Source: Thermococcus sp. AM4 (lineage in GTDB: Archaea > Methanobacteriota_B > Thermococci > Thermococcales > Thermococcaceae). Taken from it: a stretch of DNA of 64,000 nucleotides. Both the position numbers and the translations under genes were made by a program. Shown here one piece after another: positions 7,217 through 16,121 of the stretch (its first letter is position 1; each line of letters opens with the position of its first letter). Under the pieces are notes generated by a model, which saw only the letters and a program-made list of their open reading frames with translations, did no database searches and was not told the origin of the DNA. The stretch is from assembly GCF_000151205.2 (NCBI RefSeq), contig NC_016051.1:1488001-1552000 (forward strand). Reading direction: 5' to 3'.

Positions 7217-7966
7217 TCACCTCATCTCGTTCCACTCTGGATTACCGTAGCGCTTCTCAATGAGCTCCTCGGCAAGCTCAAGTTCGTAATCGGTCAGCTC
7301 GCCCTCTTCAAGTTCGAAGGCGTTGAAAAAGCTCTCCCTCAACAGCTCGTAGGCCTCCCAGCGGTTCAGCTTTATTCCCTCGCGCTCCAGGGTCGTAACG
7401 CGCTCCCAGATGCTCGAGACGCCCTTGTCAGCGAGCTTCGCCTTGGAGACTCTCAGGACTTTTCCGAGGATTTCAACGCGCGTCGCATACATGAACGTGC
7501 CGTGCTGAAGGATTACTCCCTTCCTCCTCGTCTGAGCGGAGCCGCTTATCTTCTTCCCGTTGGCGACGATATCGTTTAGGCCTGAGAATCCTGCTTTAAG
7601 CCCGAGGTCGTTTAAGGCATCGACGAGTGGGCCCGCCAGATAGCGGTAGCTCGTCTCAACGTTCTTCAAAGCCGGATGAAAGTTCTCGCCGACGACGACC
7701 GAGTAGGTTATCTCGCCGAACTCGTCGTGGAAGACGCTTCCTCCGCCGGTTATCCTGCGCACGACGGGAATGCCGAGCCTTTTAGCTTCGTCGAGGTTTA
7801 CATCATGCCTCACGCTCTGGAAGCGACCTATCGTTACGGAACTCGGCGAGAAGGCGTAGAGCCTTACCGTGTCGGGAACCCTTCCCTCAATCCTTGCCAG
7901 CATTATCGCCTCGTCTATCGCCATCTGAACCTCCGGTCTGGCAACGATGAGCGGGATGAAGCGCAT
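7217..7966 (-). CDS. lplA: lipoate-protein ligase A family protein (catalytic domain)
   Basis: This 249-residue protein of the biotin/lipoate ligase fold carries the lipoyl-AMP loop VRRITGGGSVFHDEFGEITYS (around residues 71-91) and the conserved lysine region ANGKKISGSAQ. It should activate lipoate with ATP and attach it to lipoyl domains such as glycine cleavage H protein. Archaeal ligases often need a separate LplB accessory domain, which is not encoded nearby. ATG 7966 has GGTGGTGG just upstream and a TATA-like GCTTAAAAAC about 30 bases away, so I reject the longer in-frame extension to 8092, which runs into repeat sequence. Confidence 0.88.
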   Translation of the reverse strand: MRFIPLIVARPEVQMAIDEAIMLARIEGRVPDTVRLYAFSPSSVTIGRFQSVRHDVNLDEAKRLGIPVVRRITGGGSVFHDEFGEITYSVVVGENFHPALKNVETSYRYLAGPLVDALNDLGLKAGFSGLNDIVANGKKISGSAQTRRKGVILQHGTFMYATRVEILGKVLRVSKAKLADKGVSSIWERVTTLEREGIKLNRWEAYELLRESFFNAFELEEGELTDYELELAEELIEKRYGNPEWNEMR

Positions 7967-8853
7967 GGCCACCACCAGGGTTAAAAAGTTCGGTGAGTTT
8001 TTAAGCCCAGCGATGATGACGCCCAAGCCCTCCTGAGGGGTGATGAGAGCGGTCACCACTGAGCAACCTTTGCTTTCGCAAAGCTTGACCAAAATGGTTT
8101 AACTAAACTATATAGATGCAAAAGAAAAGTTGCATGCGTGATTAAACTGTCAATGGATTTAGATTTACACTCACAATATCTCTTAGAGGGTGTTTAACTT
8201 AAAAAGGCGCCCGGAGGGCGCTAACGGGAGAAAACACGCTTAAAACTGGCAAGTTTGGAAGTAAACTCTCCCGAGAACAAGCCATTCAAGGGGCATACCG
8301 ACTTTGATGAAACTTTGCCGGGCAAAGTTTCTTAACGTAGGGCGAAGTCCCGCACCCGAGGTTTGAGAGTCGGGAAGCTTTTAGAAAAAGCTCCACCAAA
8401 AGTTTGTAGCTCCTTGCGGCAGATTTTATTGAGAATTTGTTAGGCAGATTTCTTGGGGGTGTGGGGGCGTTAGCCCCCCGGAGGTTTGGAAGAAAACGGG
8501 GTTGTGGGGCGAAGCCCCACTCGGGGGTTTGAGAGTACAGGAAGCTTTTGGAAAAAGCTTCACCAAAAGTAATATTGAAGGGGAAGGCTAAAGCGTGCAC
8601 TCTAAAACTCCCCCTTGAAGAGGGGATTTAACAACAAAACCAGCTCTTGAACAGTTTCACATTTATTCTGGCGTCCTTCGGACGCCTTGAGAAGAGTGAA
8701 ACACTGTGAAAGTGCCGGTCGAAAATAATCCCAAAAAAGAAAGGGAAGTCTAGTTGCACGCCCTCCTTCCGCCAGCGCTTTCGTCAGAAAGGGCTGTTGG
8801 TCAGGGGCCGATTAGCTCATCACAGCTCAGCTACCTACCCTCACATCATCCCG
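7967..8853. repeat. gene-free stretch holding an inverted copy of a dispersed composite repeat
   Basis: About 890 bases contain no credible gene. Modules shared with 33669-34520 are: 8062-8095, which matches the reverse complement of 34487-34519; a hairpin GCGCCC-GGA-GGGCGC at 8207-8221; a 23-base palindrome at 8309-8331 with 11-base arms (GAAACTTTGCC); and an 85-base core at 8455-8539 that is nearly identical to the reverse complement of 34127-34211. A tandem duplication inside this copy relates 8341-8404 to 8509-8572. A further hairpin GGCGTCC-TTC-GGACGCC lies at 8670-8686. Short open frames inside, such as one reading SQTPEWGFAPQPRF, are repeat translations, not supported genes. Confidence 0.75.
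8455..8539 (-). repeat. 85-base core of the dispersed repeat, copy A
   Basis: The reverse complement matches 34127-34211 with only about two differences by eye (one inserted G, one C/A change). It contains the hairpin GGGGC-GAA-GCCCC and G/C runs. Confidence 0.85.
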
Positions 8854-9324
8854 CTAAAGGTGCTCCCTTATCCAGAGGGGGATCAGGCCTATCTTCGGAA
8901 AGACCATCACGGCCTTTGCATCGACGGCATAAGCCGGAACGCACGGGACTCCACCGTAGGGCGTTGGATAGAGCCTGTACTCGCCCCAATCCGGGACAGG
9001 ATTGTTGTCGCCCCAGGTGACGAAGCACCTCTCGACCTTCCCGCCGAGGTCGACGGTCTTGATCTCCCTAACCCTGTGGATTATCGGGTAGCTGTACATG
9101 GGGGCGTTGTACACGATGACGTCCCCCACGTGAATGTCACTCGGCGGGACCGAACGGAGGAGAACGACGTCTCCCCTGTAGAAGACCGGCTCCATAGAGC
9201 CGCTTATGACGATGACGAGGGGGGAATCAGTGTGCATAACGATCTTGAGGCCGTAGTTTATGCCGGCCACTATGAGAATCGCAATGAAAAACCACGCTAC
9301 GTCCTTTTTCCAGCCCTCATCCAT
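8854..9324 (-). CDS. signal peptidase I, archaeal/Sec11 type
   Basis: This 156-residue membrane protease removes signal peptides from exported proteins outside the membrane. One membrane helix lies near residues 9-30. The catalytic serine sits in ISGSMEPVFYRGDVV, followed by VGDVIVYN and the conserved histidine in PIIHRV, as in the archaeal Ser-His type, which lacks the bacterial lysine. A later acidic box TWGDNNPVPD is also typical. ATG 9324 follows GGAGG by seven bases and lies inside the end of the DUF531 gene, so the two form an overlapping pair. Confidence 0.93.
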   Translation of the reverse strand: MDEGWKKDVAWFFIAILIVAGINYGLKIVMHTDSPLVIVISGSMEPVFYRGDVVLLRSVPPSDIHVGDVIVYNAPMYSYPIIHRVREIKTVDLGGKVERCFVTWGDNNPVPDWGEYRLYPTPYGGVPCVPAYAVDAKAVMVFPKIGLIPLWIREHL

Positions 9325-9848
9325 TTCAGCGCCTCCATGAGCGTTCTTATCCTCGCGGGGATTGCACCTATCGCGGTGCAGGTTTCGAGGCTTATTCTCT
9401 CACCCGTTATGTCCATATGATGACGTGCCAACTTAAAGATTTCCCCCGGAAGACCGTGCCTGCCGAGGCCGACGAGCAGGATAAAGCTCTCGCCCCTGAA
9501 GGCCCTCTCGGCAAGTTCGAGCGGTGAGATCTCCTTTTCTTCCTCGGGTTTTCTTGTGGTCGCCACGACGGTTCCAAACTGAGGGGGGAAGCCCTTCCTC
9601 GGAAAGTCGAGGAGGTGGAAGCGGTTTCTCCTGGCGAGTTCGAGAAGGTAGGTTCCCCCCTCACCGATCGTGGTGTGGGAAGAAACCTCCTCGGCGACCT
9701 CTATGGGTTTTCCTTCGAGCGGAAAACCGACGAGGGCCAGGTGGAAGCCGAAGGCATAAGCTATCGGACCTGCCCTCGCTATGGCCCTGAGGTGAGCCTC
9801 GTGGAGTTTCCTGGCATCGTAGGTGTTGTAGAGCGCGAGCGTCAGCAT
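9297..9848 (-). CDS. DUF531 family protein
   Basis: This 183-residue cytoplasmic protein has length and pattern consistent with the archaeal DUF531 family. The late glycine-rich stretch ILLVGLGRHGLPGEIF resembles the knot region of SPOUT RNA methyltransferases, and LETCTAIGAIPARI near the end fits the cofactor loop position, so an RNA methyltransferase role is a reasonable inference but unproven. The gene overlaps the signal peptidase gene by 28 bases, which suggests co-transcription. The promoter region (9849-9913) is shared with the divergent TPR-like gene. Confidence 0.75.
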   Translation of the reverse strand: MLTLALYNTYDARKLHEAHLRAIARAGPIAYAFGFHLALVGFPLEGKPIEVAEEVSSHTTIGEGGTYLLELARRNRFHLLDFPRKGFPPQFGTVVATTRKPEEEKEISPLELAERAFRGESFILLVGLGRHGLPGEIFKLARHHMDITGERISLETCTAIGAIPARIRTLMEALKWMRAGKRT

Positions 9849-9877
9849 CGCACCACCATCGTGAATTCCCGAGAACC

Positions 9878-9886
9878 CTTATAAAC
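9878..9886 (+). promoter_or_regulatory. TATA box of the TPR-like/dipeptidase/DUF257 operon
   Basis: CTTATAAAC lies 28-36 bases before the ATG at 9914. No ribosome site lies between, which suggests a leaderless or very short-leader transcript. Confidence 0.55.
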
Positions 9887-9913
9887 TGTTGTGGGGTAAA
9901 CAAGACAATAGTG

Positions 9914-11008
9914 ATGAGTATGAGTTCGTACGATGATATACTCGTGCTCGCTTCTAAGGGCCTCTTTGAGGAGGCCGTGAGGGCCGCCGGGGAGATAGAG
10001 GACCCCTTTGAGCGGGCCGACGCGCTTCTGGAAGTGGCATTCAGGGCGAAGGACGAGCGGAAGGACATGGTCCCCCTTCTCCTCGAGGAGATAGAAAGGG
10101 CCCTCAAGAAGATCAAAGACCCCGGGGACAGGGCCTACATCTACTCAAAACTCGCCCGCTTCCACGCGGCCATAGGAAACGGAGACGAGTCAACGGAGTT
10201 CTTCGACAGGGCGGCCGAGGAGATAGCGAGGATAAGGGACGAGGGAGAGAGGGCAATAGCGATGGCCGTTCTGGCCCAGAACCTGGCCCTCACAGGCCTG
10301 ACGGAGGAGGCCATTGAAACCTTCAACGAGGCCTTTGACGCGGTCATCTCCGCCGAGATGGACTACCGGACGAAGCTCGACGTAATAACAGAGATAGCCG
10401 GCCTCATCGAGAGCGCCGGCGACAGCCTCGACTCGCGAGAGGCCATAAGGTTCTACGAGATGGCCTACGACATCTTCGACAAGCTCAGGATAAGCCACAG
10501 GGCCGCGGACGTGGAGAAGAAGCTGAAGATGGCTAAAACACTCTACTATCATGGCCCGCCCGAGGTCAGGGCGGCCCTGCTGGAGGGCAGGTACCACTAC
10601 GCCCTCAAGCTCATGGAGAAGCTCTACAAAGATCCTCAGGAGAGGTTCATAGCGATGCTCGAGATGGCGAGCTGGCTGAAGCAGATAGGCGTTCCCGAGT
10701 ACCTCGACGTGCTCGAGGGGGCCTTCAAGCTCTTCGAGAGGATAGGCCTCTCGGAAACCAACGTCCAGAGGGCGGCCGCGATACTGAGCGGCATGGGGGA
10801 GCTTGAGAAGGCCCTCCGCTTTGCCGTGGACATCAAGGATCCGGAGAAGAGGGACGATGCCCTCGCGGCCATCTCGCTTAAGCTGGCCGAGAGAAAGGAC
10901 TTTCCCGAGGCAAGGGAGGTTGCCAAGCTCATAGGGAACTCCATGCTGAAGGCAAGGCTCCTCGAGGAGATAGCTAGGATTGAGGAGGAGAGCAGGTGGG
11001 AGATATGA
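9914..11008 (+). CDS. TPR-like helical repeat protein
   Basis: This 364-residue all-helical protein is built of roughly 35-40 residue units, each with an LASKGLFEEAVRAA- or LALTGLTEEAIETF-like helix pair and a conserved D/E-P-x-x-R-A turn (DPFERADAL, DPGDRAYIY, DPQERFIAM, DPEKRDDAL). Such solenoids bind other proteins; no enzyme motif is visible. It has no signal peptide. It is the first gene of an operon, and its stop overlaps the dipeptidase start (ATGA). Related solenoid proteins are common in Thermococcales, but I cannot name a partner. Confidence 0.8.
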   Translation: MSMSSYDDILVLASKGLFEEAVRAAGEIEDPFERADALLEVAFRAKDERKDMVPLLLEEIERALKKIKDPGDRAYIYSKLARFHAAIGNGDESTEFFDRAAEEIARIRDEGERAIAMAVLAQNLALTGLTEEAIETFNEAFDAVISAEMDYRTKLDVITEIAGLIESAGDSLDSREAIRFYEMAYDIFDKLRISHRAADVEKKLKMAKTLYYHGPPEVRAALLEGRYHYALKLMEKLYKDPQERFIAMLEMASWLKQIGVPEYLDVLEGAFKLFERIGLSETNVQRAAAILSGMGELEKALRFAVDIKDPEKRDDALAAISLKLAERKDFPEAREVAKLIGNSMLKARLLEEIARIEEESRWEI

Positions 11009-11943
11009 TATGGGTTTTCGACGCCCACTCGGACCTCCCCACCCTCGTCTGGAGGGAGAGGGGGAAGGGCAAGACCGGGATCCTCGAGTCCCGCTTTGAG
11101 GAGTTCTTCGGTGATTACGTGAAGGCCAGGGTTATGTCCGTCTGGACGCCCGTGGACAAGAGGCCCATTGCCCTGCGCTACGGTCTCGAGGCCGTTATGA
11201 GGCTCAAAAAAGACGTTGCCGAGAGCTCAAGGCTCGAAATGGTAACCTCTGTCGAGGGCATGGAGAACGCCATAAAGGAAGGAAGGGCCGCTCTGTGGCT
11301 CGGAATGGAGGGGGGAGAGCCGATAGAGAGCCTCGACGTTCTGGAGGTCTTCCACAGCCTCGGGCTCAGGGTTCTGACCCTCACGTGGAGCCTCAGGAAC
11401 CAGATAGGCGATGGAGTCTTTGAGCGGACCAACGGCGGGCTAACGAACTTCGGAGCGGAGGTCGTTGGAAAGGCGGAGGAACTGGGCATTCTGCTCGATC
11501 TGAGCCACATAAACGAGGCCGGCTTCTGGGACGCCCTTGAGCTGACCTCCTTCCCGGTGATAGCGTCGCACTCAAACGCGAGAAAACTGTGCGACAACCC
11601 GAGGAACCTGACCGACGAGCAGCTGAAGGCAATAGCTGAGAGAAACGGGGTCGTCGGGGCGGTTGCCATTCCGGGCTTCGTGGACGAGAGCAACCCAACG
11701 GTAGAGAGGTACGTCGAGCACATCCTCTACATGGTCGATCTCATAGGCCACAGGAGCGTTGGGCTCGGTTTCGACTTCATCTACTACCTCGAGGGCTGGA
11801 GCGGAAAGGTCGTCAAAGGCCTCGAAAACGAAGCGGGAATACCGCGCCTTCTTGAGCTGCTCGGAGAGAGGCTGAGCGAGAGGGAGGTGGAGGCGATAGC
11901 GTACGGGAACTTTAAGAGGGTTTTTGAAGAAGTAGTGGGGTGA
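11005..11943 (+). CDS. membrane dipeptidase / renal dipeptidase family (peptidase M19)
   Basis: This 312-residue zinc dipeptidase has zinc ligands in FDAHSDLPTL at the N-terminus, a bridging Glu in TSVEGMEN, the LDLSHINEAG histidine region, IASHSNARKL and the final GLGFDFIYY aspartate region. The family hydrolyses dipeptides and some D-residue dipeptides. There is no signal peptide, so it should act in the cytoplasm. ATG 11005 is preceded by GGTGGG and overlaps the stop of the TPR-like gene. The DUF257 gene follows nine bases later. Confidence 0.9.
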   Translation: MIWVFDAHSDLPTLVWRERGKGKTGILESRFEEFFGDYVKARVMSVWTPVDKRPIALRYGLEAVMRLKKDVAESSRLEMVTSVEGMENAIKEGRAALWLGMEGGEPIESLDVLEVFHSLGLRVLTLTWSLRNQIGDGVFERTNGGLTNFGAEVVGKAEELGILLDLSHINEAGFWDALELTSFPVIASHSNARKLCDNPRNLTDEQLKAIAERNGVVGAVAIPGFVDESNPTVERYVEHILYMVDLIGHRSVGLGFDFIYYLEGWSGKVVKGLENEAGIPRLLELLGERLSEREVEAIAYGNFKRVFEEVVG

Positions 11944-11952
11944 GGTGTGGAG

Positions 11953-13086
11953 ATGATAGACGAGCTGCTCGGGGAGATGAAAACCGGGGAGATAGCCCTC
12001 ATTGAGTACGAGCCCACCTCGTCGCCGGAGATGGCTTTCCACAGGATCGTGGAGCACTTCCTTGAGCGGGACGTTCCGGTTCTGGTTGTGGACGTTCTCG
12101 ATACTCTACACACGTTCAACGAGCATCTGAAGCGGCGCGGTCTTCACCTGCCCGTTGAAAAGCTGACGGTGGTCAAGGAAGGCGGAAGGATAAAGCTGGG
12201 AAACGTCATCGGGGAGGTCTTCATACCCTCCGAACCCAGCGAGTTCACCTACCATCAGGTTCAGTACTCGAAAACGGTCAGGCCCTTCTTTGAGGCGGAC
12301 GAAAGGCCAAAGGCGATAATAGTTCTCGGCATGGAGAAGTTCATACTGCCGTTTCAGAACGATCTGAGAAAGGTCGAGATGTACTTCGAGATCATCGAGA
12401 GGCCCCTCATAGCGCCGGGGGGCAAGTACACCTTCCTCTTCATAAACAGGGCGGTTGCAAACGAGTACGTGCTGAAGAACCTTGAGGGCGAGAAGCACTA
12501 CGTCCTCGAGCTGAGCGGAGAGGCCAGGGTCACCAAGACGCCCTTCAGCCTGCTCCAGATCGAGAGCGGACTTCTGCTGGTGGAGTACGGCTCCAAAGAC
12601 CATCCGGAGCTGGTTCTCGGTTCTGCCATCGACGACCTCAGGGCGGGGAACGTTCTCGTTGTGGACGTTGCGGACACGGGAATGGTCGTTGGAAAGCACC
12701 TTGAGGCCATGGAATGGGACGTTGAAGAACAGCCCCGGGTCGTGAAGATCGGGGGAAGGGTCGAGTGGGGGAAGACAATAGCGACGCTTGACGTCTACAA
12801 CGAACCCGCGGTCTTTCTAAGAAAGCTCGACGGAATACTGAAGGGCGAATCCCCAAAGGTCGTCCTCTACTTCGGGATGGAGAGGATTCCGAGGTTCCAC
12901 AGGGATCCGGCGAGGATCATCCTGACGATAGCCAACAGGGCCGCGGCGGAACTCACCGCCCCGTACTCGGCAGTCTACCTCATCAACAGGGACGTTGCAC
13001 CCCCGGAACTCAGGGGGCTCCTCGAGGAGACCGCCGAAGGGGTCATAGCGTTCCGCGACGGAGGATTCGAAAAGCTGAAGGGCTAA
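11953..13086 (+). CDS. DUF257 family protein with two tandem domains
   Basis: This 377-residue protein is made of two related halves. Each opens with a strand-rich start (GEIALIEYEPTSSPE and SGLLLVEYGSKDHPE), has a VLVVDVxDT strand (about residues 40 and 225), a VVK..GRI/VVKIGGRV motif, then IIVLGMEKF versus VVLYFGMERI and FLFINRAVANE versus LTIANRAAAE. The fold is probably RecA/KaiC-like but no Walker A is visible, so ATP binding is unlikely. ATG 11953 follows GAGGTG by five bases. It is last in the operon and overlaps the convergent KaiC-like gene by four bases. Its function is unknown. Confidence 0.78.
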   Translation: MIDELLGEMKTGEIALIEYEPTSSPEMAFHRIVEHFLERDVPVLVVDVLDTLHTFNEHLKRRGLHLPVEKLTVVKEGGRIKLGNVIGEVFIPSEPSEFTYHQVQYSKTVRPFFEADERPKAIIVLGMEKFILPFQNDLRKVEMYFEIIERPLIAPGGKYTFLFINRAVANEYVLKNLEGEKHYVLELSGEARVTKTPFSLLQIESGLLLVEYGSKDHPELVLGSAIDDLRAGNVLVVDVADTGMVVGKHLEAMEWDVEEQPRVVKIGGRVEWGKTIATLDVYNEPAVFLRKLDGILKGESPKVVLYFGMERIPRFHRDPARIILTIANRAAAELTAPYSAVYLINRDVAPPELRGLLEETAEGVIAFRDGGFEKLKG

Positions 13087-13796
13087 ACCGCCTCAAAGGG
13101 GCTCCTCCGCTGAACGACAAGGCCCCTCTGGGTGAACTCCATCAGGAAAAGGCCGGTCTCGTGCTTCGTCCTTCTCATTTTCAGGATCTGAACGGCCCTG
13201 ACCATCTTCTTCTCGAGCAGGAAGTAGTGGAGCATTATGACGCCGCTGACGAGGTAGTGCTCCTCGGTATAGCGGTTGAGGTCGGTCATCTCGGCTATGA
13301 GGTAGGTGGTAACGCCAAGATCCTCGAGACCGCGGACGAAGCGGGCGAGCTCGGCCTTCTTCTCGGCAGGGTTCTCCATCGAGAACTCTATGGCCGTGAG
13401 CGGATCGATGACAAGGCGTGAAATCCGCTCGTCCTCCGCTATCTCCCTTATCCGCAGAAGGACGCTTCTCCAGGTAGGAACGTGCGCCGATTCCCTCCAG
13501 AGAACGGGGCCCAGGTCAAAGAGCAGGAGCCTTTTCGTACCGGCGTAAACCTGGACCGATGGATCGAAGCGTATCATGTCCTTCACTGCCTCGTTGGGAT
13601 CCTGCACGAGGGAAACGTAGGCAACCTTTTCGTTCCTCTTAGCGCCGTCTATGAGGAAGTGCATGCCCATCGTCGTCTTCCCGCTGCCGGGAGGGCCGGT
13701 TATGAGGTACACCTTACCCGGGATTAGGCCACCCTCTATGAGCTCGTCCAGTCCCGAGATCCCGGTCGAGATCCTGTCGGCGAAGGGCATGTTCAT
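13083..13796 (-). CDS. KaiC-like RecA-superfamily ATPase
   Basis: This 237-residue single-domain ATPase has Walker A GPPGSGKTT near residues 28-36 after the family start STGISGLDELIEGGL, and Walker B SRLVIDPLTAIEF. The rest follows the KaiC/RadA fold. Such proteins in Thermococcales are linked to signalling and appendage control, but no specific role is known here. Start ATG 13796 (or 13790) follows GTGAT weakly; a TATA-like GTTTAATACG at 13822-13831 on the minus strand overlaps the AT-rich promoter of the divergent methyltransferase gene. It converges with and overlaps the DUF257 gene. Confidence 0.87.
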   Translation of the reverse strand: MNMPFADRISTGISGLDELIEGGLIPGKVYLITGPPGSGKTTMGMHFLIDGAKRNEKVAYVSLVQDPNEAVKDMIRFDPSVQVYAGTKRLLLFDLGPVLWRESAHVPTWRSVLLRIREIAEDERISRLVIDPLTAIEFSMENPAEKKAELARFVRGLEDLGVTTYLIAEMTDLNRYTEEHYLVSGVIMLHYFLLEKKMVRAVQILKMRRTKHETGLFLMEFTQRGLVVQRRSPFEAV

Positions 13797-13857
13797 CACT
13801 GAATAGTTGGGCGGCAACGTATTAAACCTTTGCCATCTACGGTCCAGGGGTGCGGAA

Positions 13858-14715
13858 ATGGAGGAGATCTACTACCTGACCTCCAGGGAGGCGAGACTCC
13901 TGCTGACCTCCAGGAACTCGGTCAGGGTAAACCTCGATCTGCGAAAGACCGGCAGAACGTGGGAGGTGAAGAGGGAAGGGGACGAGTTCGTCTTCCCCGA
14001 CGGAACGAGGGTTTCCAGAGAGATCATAGAGAGGATCGCGAGGGACGCGGAGAACGTCTACTTCATCAGGAAAGGTGTCTACAAGGCGGCCATCGCCGGA
14101 GAGCACTTCTACAAGCTCGTGCCGACGATTCCGCCGACGATTGAGATAAACGGCATCAGGATGCACAGGACGAAGGGGGTAAACCCGCTCCAGGACACGA
14201 GGAACAAGGTGAACGCGGTTAAGCCGAAGGAGGGCGAGACGGTCTTAGACACCTGCATGGGGCTCGGCTACACGGCAATAGAGGCCTCGAAGAGGGGGGC
14301 CTACGTAATAACGATCGAGAAGGACAAAAACGTCATCGAGCTTGCCAGGATAAACCCCTGGAGCAGGGAGCTCTTCACGGGCGGTAGAATCCAGGTGATC
14401 CACGGCGACGCCTTCGAGGTCGTGAAGCGCTTTAAGGACGAGAGCTTCGATGTCGTAATCCACGATCCGCCGCGCTTTTCCTTAGCCGGCCAGCTCTACT
14501 CGGAGGAGTTCTACCGCGAGCTTTTCAGGGTTCTAAAGCCCGGAGGGAGGCTCTTCCATTACGTCGGCAATCCAGGGAAGAAATACCGCAGAAAGGACCT
14601 CCAGAAGGGTGTCATGGAGCGGTTGAGGAGGGCGGGCTTCGTCGGCGTTAAAAGGGTCGAAGAGGCGCTTGGAGTCGTTGCGAGAAAGCCGGAAAACAAA
14701 GGAGGGAAGAACTAA
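13858..14715 (+). CDS. predicted class I SAM-dependent methyltransferase
   Basis: This 285-residue protein has a roughly 100-residue N-terminal domain (FVFPDGTRVSREIIERIA, then PPTIEINGIRMHRT) and a C-terminal Rossmann methyltransferase. Motif I is TVLDTCMGLGYTAIEA, followed by the acidic ribose-binding end of strand 2 in VITIEKDK. Motif IV is VIHDPPRFSLAGQLY, similar to the DPPY motif of amino-methylating enzymes, and LKPGGRLFHYVG follows. An RNA target is likely but not shown. ATG 13858 follows GGGGTG by six bases; the longer frame from 13807 would overlap the divergent KaiC-like promoter. It overlaps the next convergent gene by four bases. Confidence 0.85.
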   Translation: MEEIYYLTSREARLLLTSRNSVRVNLDLRKTGRTWEVKREGDEFVFPDGTRVSREIIERIARDAENVYFIRKGVYKAAIAGEHFYKLVPTIPPTIEINGIRMHRTKGVNPLQDTRNKVNAVKPKEGETVLDTCMGLGYTAIEASKRGAYVITIEKDKNVIELARINPWSRELFTGGRIQVIHGDAFEVVKRFKDESFDVVIHDPPRFSLAGQLYSEEFYRELFRVLKPGGRLFHYVGNPGKKYRRKDLQKGVMERLRRAGFVGVKRVEEALGVVARKPENKGGKN

Positions 14716-16115
14716 ATCCCTCCGACCTCCTCCAGCTCCTCAAAGGCTTCGAGGTTCGTGTAGTAGTCCATGAGCTGGGCTATCTCCTTCCTCAGCTTGA
14801 AGCTCTTCGCTATCGCTATGCCAAAGCCTATTATCGAGGGCCATATCAGGAGCAGGAGGAGCTTTGCATCGCCTATCGGGATCGGCCTCGGTTCGGTGAA
14901 GCGGTTGAAGTTCCAGATCATGAAGGCTATCATCAGCCAGGCTGTGGAGAAGTTCGTCAAGCCGCTGCCGCTCTCGCCGAGCTTGAAGCCCGGAATGACG
15001 TCCTTTGTGATCGGAGGCAGCAGATTGCTCCCCATGAAGCCGAGCTGGTCCTCGAAGACGTGCAGCCACTGGCCGATCATCGAGGCCAAAGCCAAGTCAG
15101 TGGCGTGGTTGTAGCCAAGTAACTTGAATATCGCGTAGACAACTGCACCTATTATGATGCCCATCGTGAGCGAGTGGCTGAAGCCGTGGTGCCAGGGCAG
15201 GAAACGGTCCTTGACGACCGTTTTACCGTTGAACTTTGCCCTCCTGAAGGCTATCTCCGGGCCGGAGAAGGAATCCACGCGGGTTGGCTTCGGATAGGTC
15301 TTGATGAAGGGAACGTTCACCTTCGCTATTCCGTAGCGCCTGTACTCGGGCGGCTTGTCCGTTATCGCCACGCCACCGGGCGTTACTATCGGCCCCATCT
15401 CAACGCGAACTTCCCTCTTCGGCGGATCGAGATGAACGAAGAACTGCCTGTAAACGTCCCCCGGAAGGCGGATGTTGTGGATCTTGACTATCCTCTCGCC
15501 CCCGTGGTAGGCCTCCTCTATTGCTCTGGCTATTGTCTCGGCTATGCCCTGTGGGTGAGGGGCGTCGCTGACGACGAAGCGGAGCTCGTTATCGACCTCG
15601 TCCACGTCAACGTAGCCGAAGACGAGGATCTCCTTGCCCTCCTCGATCTGACCGAACTCCTCCTCGAAGAACTTGTAGTCGTCCCCAACGGCCTCGACGG
15701 TTATCCTTCCGGTTCCGTCGTTGAGGACGAAGACGATGCTGTTGTACTCCTCCTCAACGGTCCTCTGCTCGCCGTTCTCGTCGAGGATTGTGTAGGTAAC
15801 GGTTCCGGAACCCCTCGTCAGTATCTCCTCGACCTTTCCCTCGATGGCGAAGAACTGGTAGCGGTTCTTCTCGCTCAGCTCCTTTATCTTCACGAGCTTC
15901 GGAGCGTAGTGCTTCTTCTCGTCCCAGGGAGCGGGATCGATCTCGTAGTCCCTCCTGGCGAAGAACTTCCCGAACTTGAAATCGACGAAGTCCGGGAAGT
16001 AGGCGGCGGCAGCCGCTATTACCGGGAGCAGGATCCCCATCCTGAGGTCGGACACCAGCGAGGGGAAGAAGGTCGCAGCGGCGAGACCAGAGATGTAGTG
16101 GGTAAAGCCCCTCAT
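14712..16115 (-). CDS. YdjM-like (DUF457) predicted membrane-bound metal-dependent hydrolase with an inserted OB-fold region
   Basis: This 467-residue protein begins RGFTHYISGLAAATFFPS and has the later pair WHHGFSHSLTMG and GQWLHVFED, which are His/Asp motifs of the YdjM-type predicted metal-dependent membrane hydrolases. Between the first helix pair and these motifs lies a soluble insertion (about residues 65-215) with OB-fold features: YQFFAIEGKVEEILTRG, SIVFVLNDGTGRITVEAVGD, GKEILVFGYVDV. The C-terminus has three or four membrane helices. ATG 16115 lies six bases after the stop of the permease gene. It is the last gene of the OB-fold cluster. Substrate unknown. Confidence 0.8.
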   Translation of the reverse strand: MRGFTHYISGLAAATFFPSLVSDLRMGILLPVIAAAAAYFPDFVDFKFGKFFARRDYEIDPAPWDEKKHYAPKLVKIKELSEKNRYQFFAIEGKVEEILTRGSGTVTYTILDENGEQRTVEEEYNSIVFVLNDGTGRITVEAVGDDYKFFEEEFGQIEEGKEILVFGYVDVDEVDNELRFVVSDAPHPQGIAETIARAIEEAYHGGERIVKIHNIRLPGDVYRQFFVHLDPPKREVRVEMGPIVTPGGVAITDKPPEYRRYGIAKVNVPFIKTYPKPTRVDSFSGPEIAFRRAKFNGKTVVKDRFLPWHHGFSHSLTMGIIIGAVVYAIFKLLGYNHATDLALASMIGQWLHVFEDQLGFMGSNLLPPITKDVIPGFKLGESGSGLTNFSTAWLMIAFMIWNFNRFTEPRPIPIGDAKLLLLLIWPSIIGFGIAIAKSFKLRKEIAQLMDYYTNLEAFEELEEVGGI

Positions 16116-16121
16116 TCCGCA

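Noticed and set aside
8286-8600. Open frame reading SQTPEWGFAPQPRFLPNLRG as a possible protein gene
   Set aside because: It lies wholly in the dispersed repeat, and similar text appears in several frames of the second copy at 34 kb. Absence of a ribosome site and low-complexity content argue for a repeat translation.
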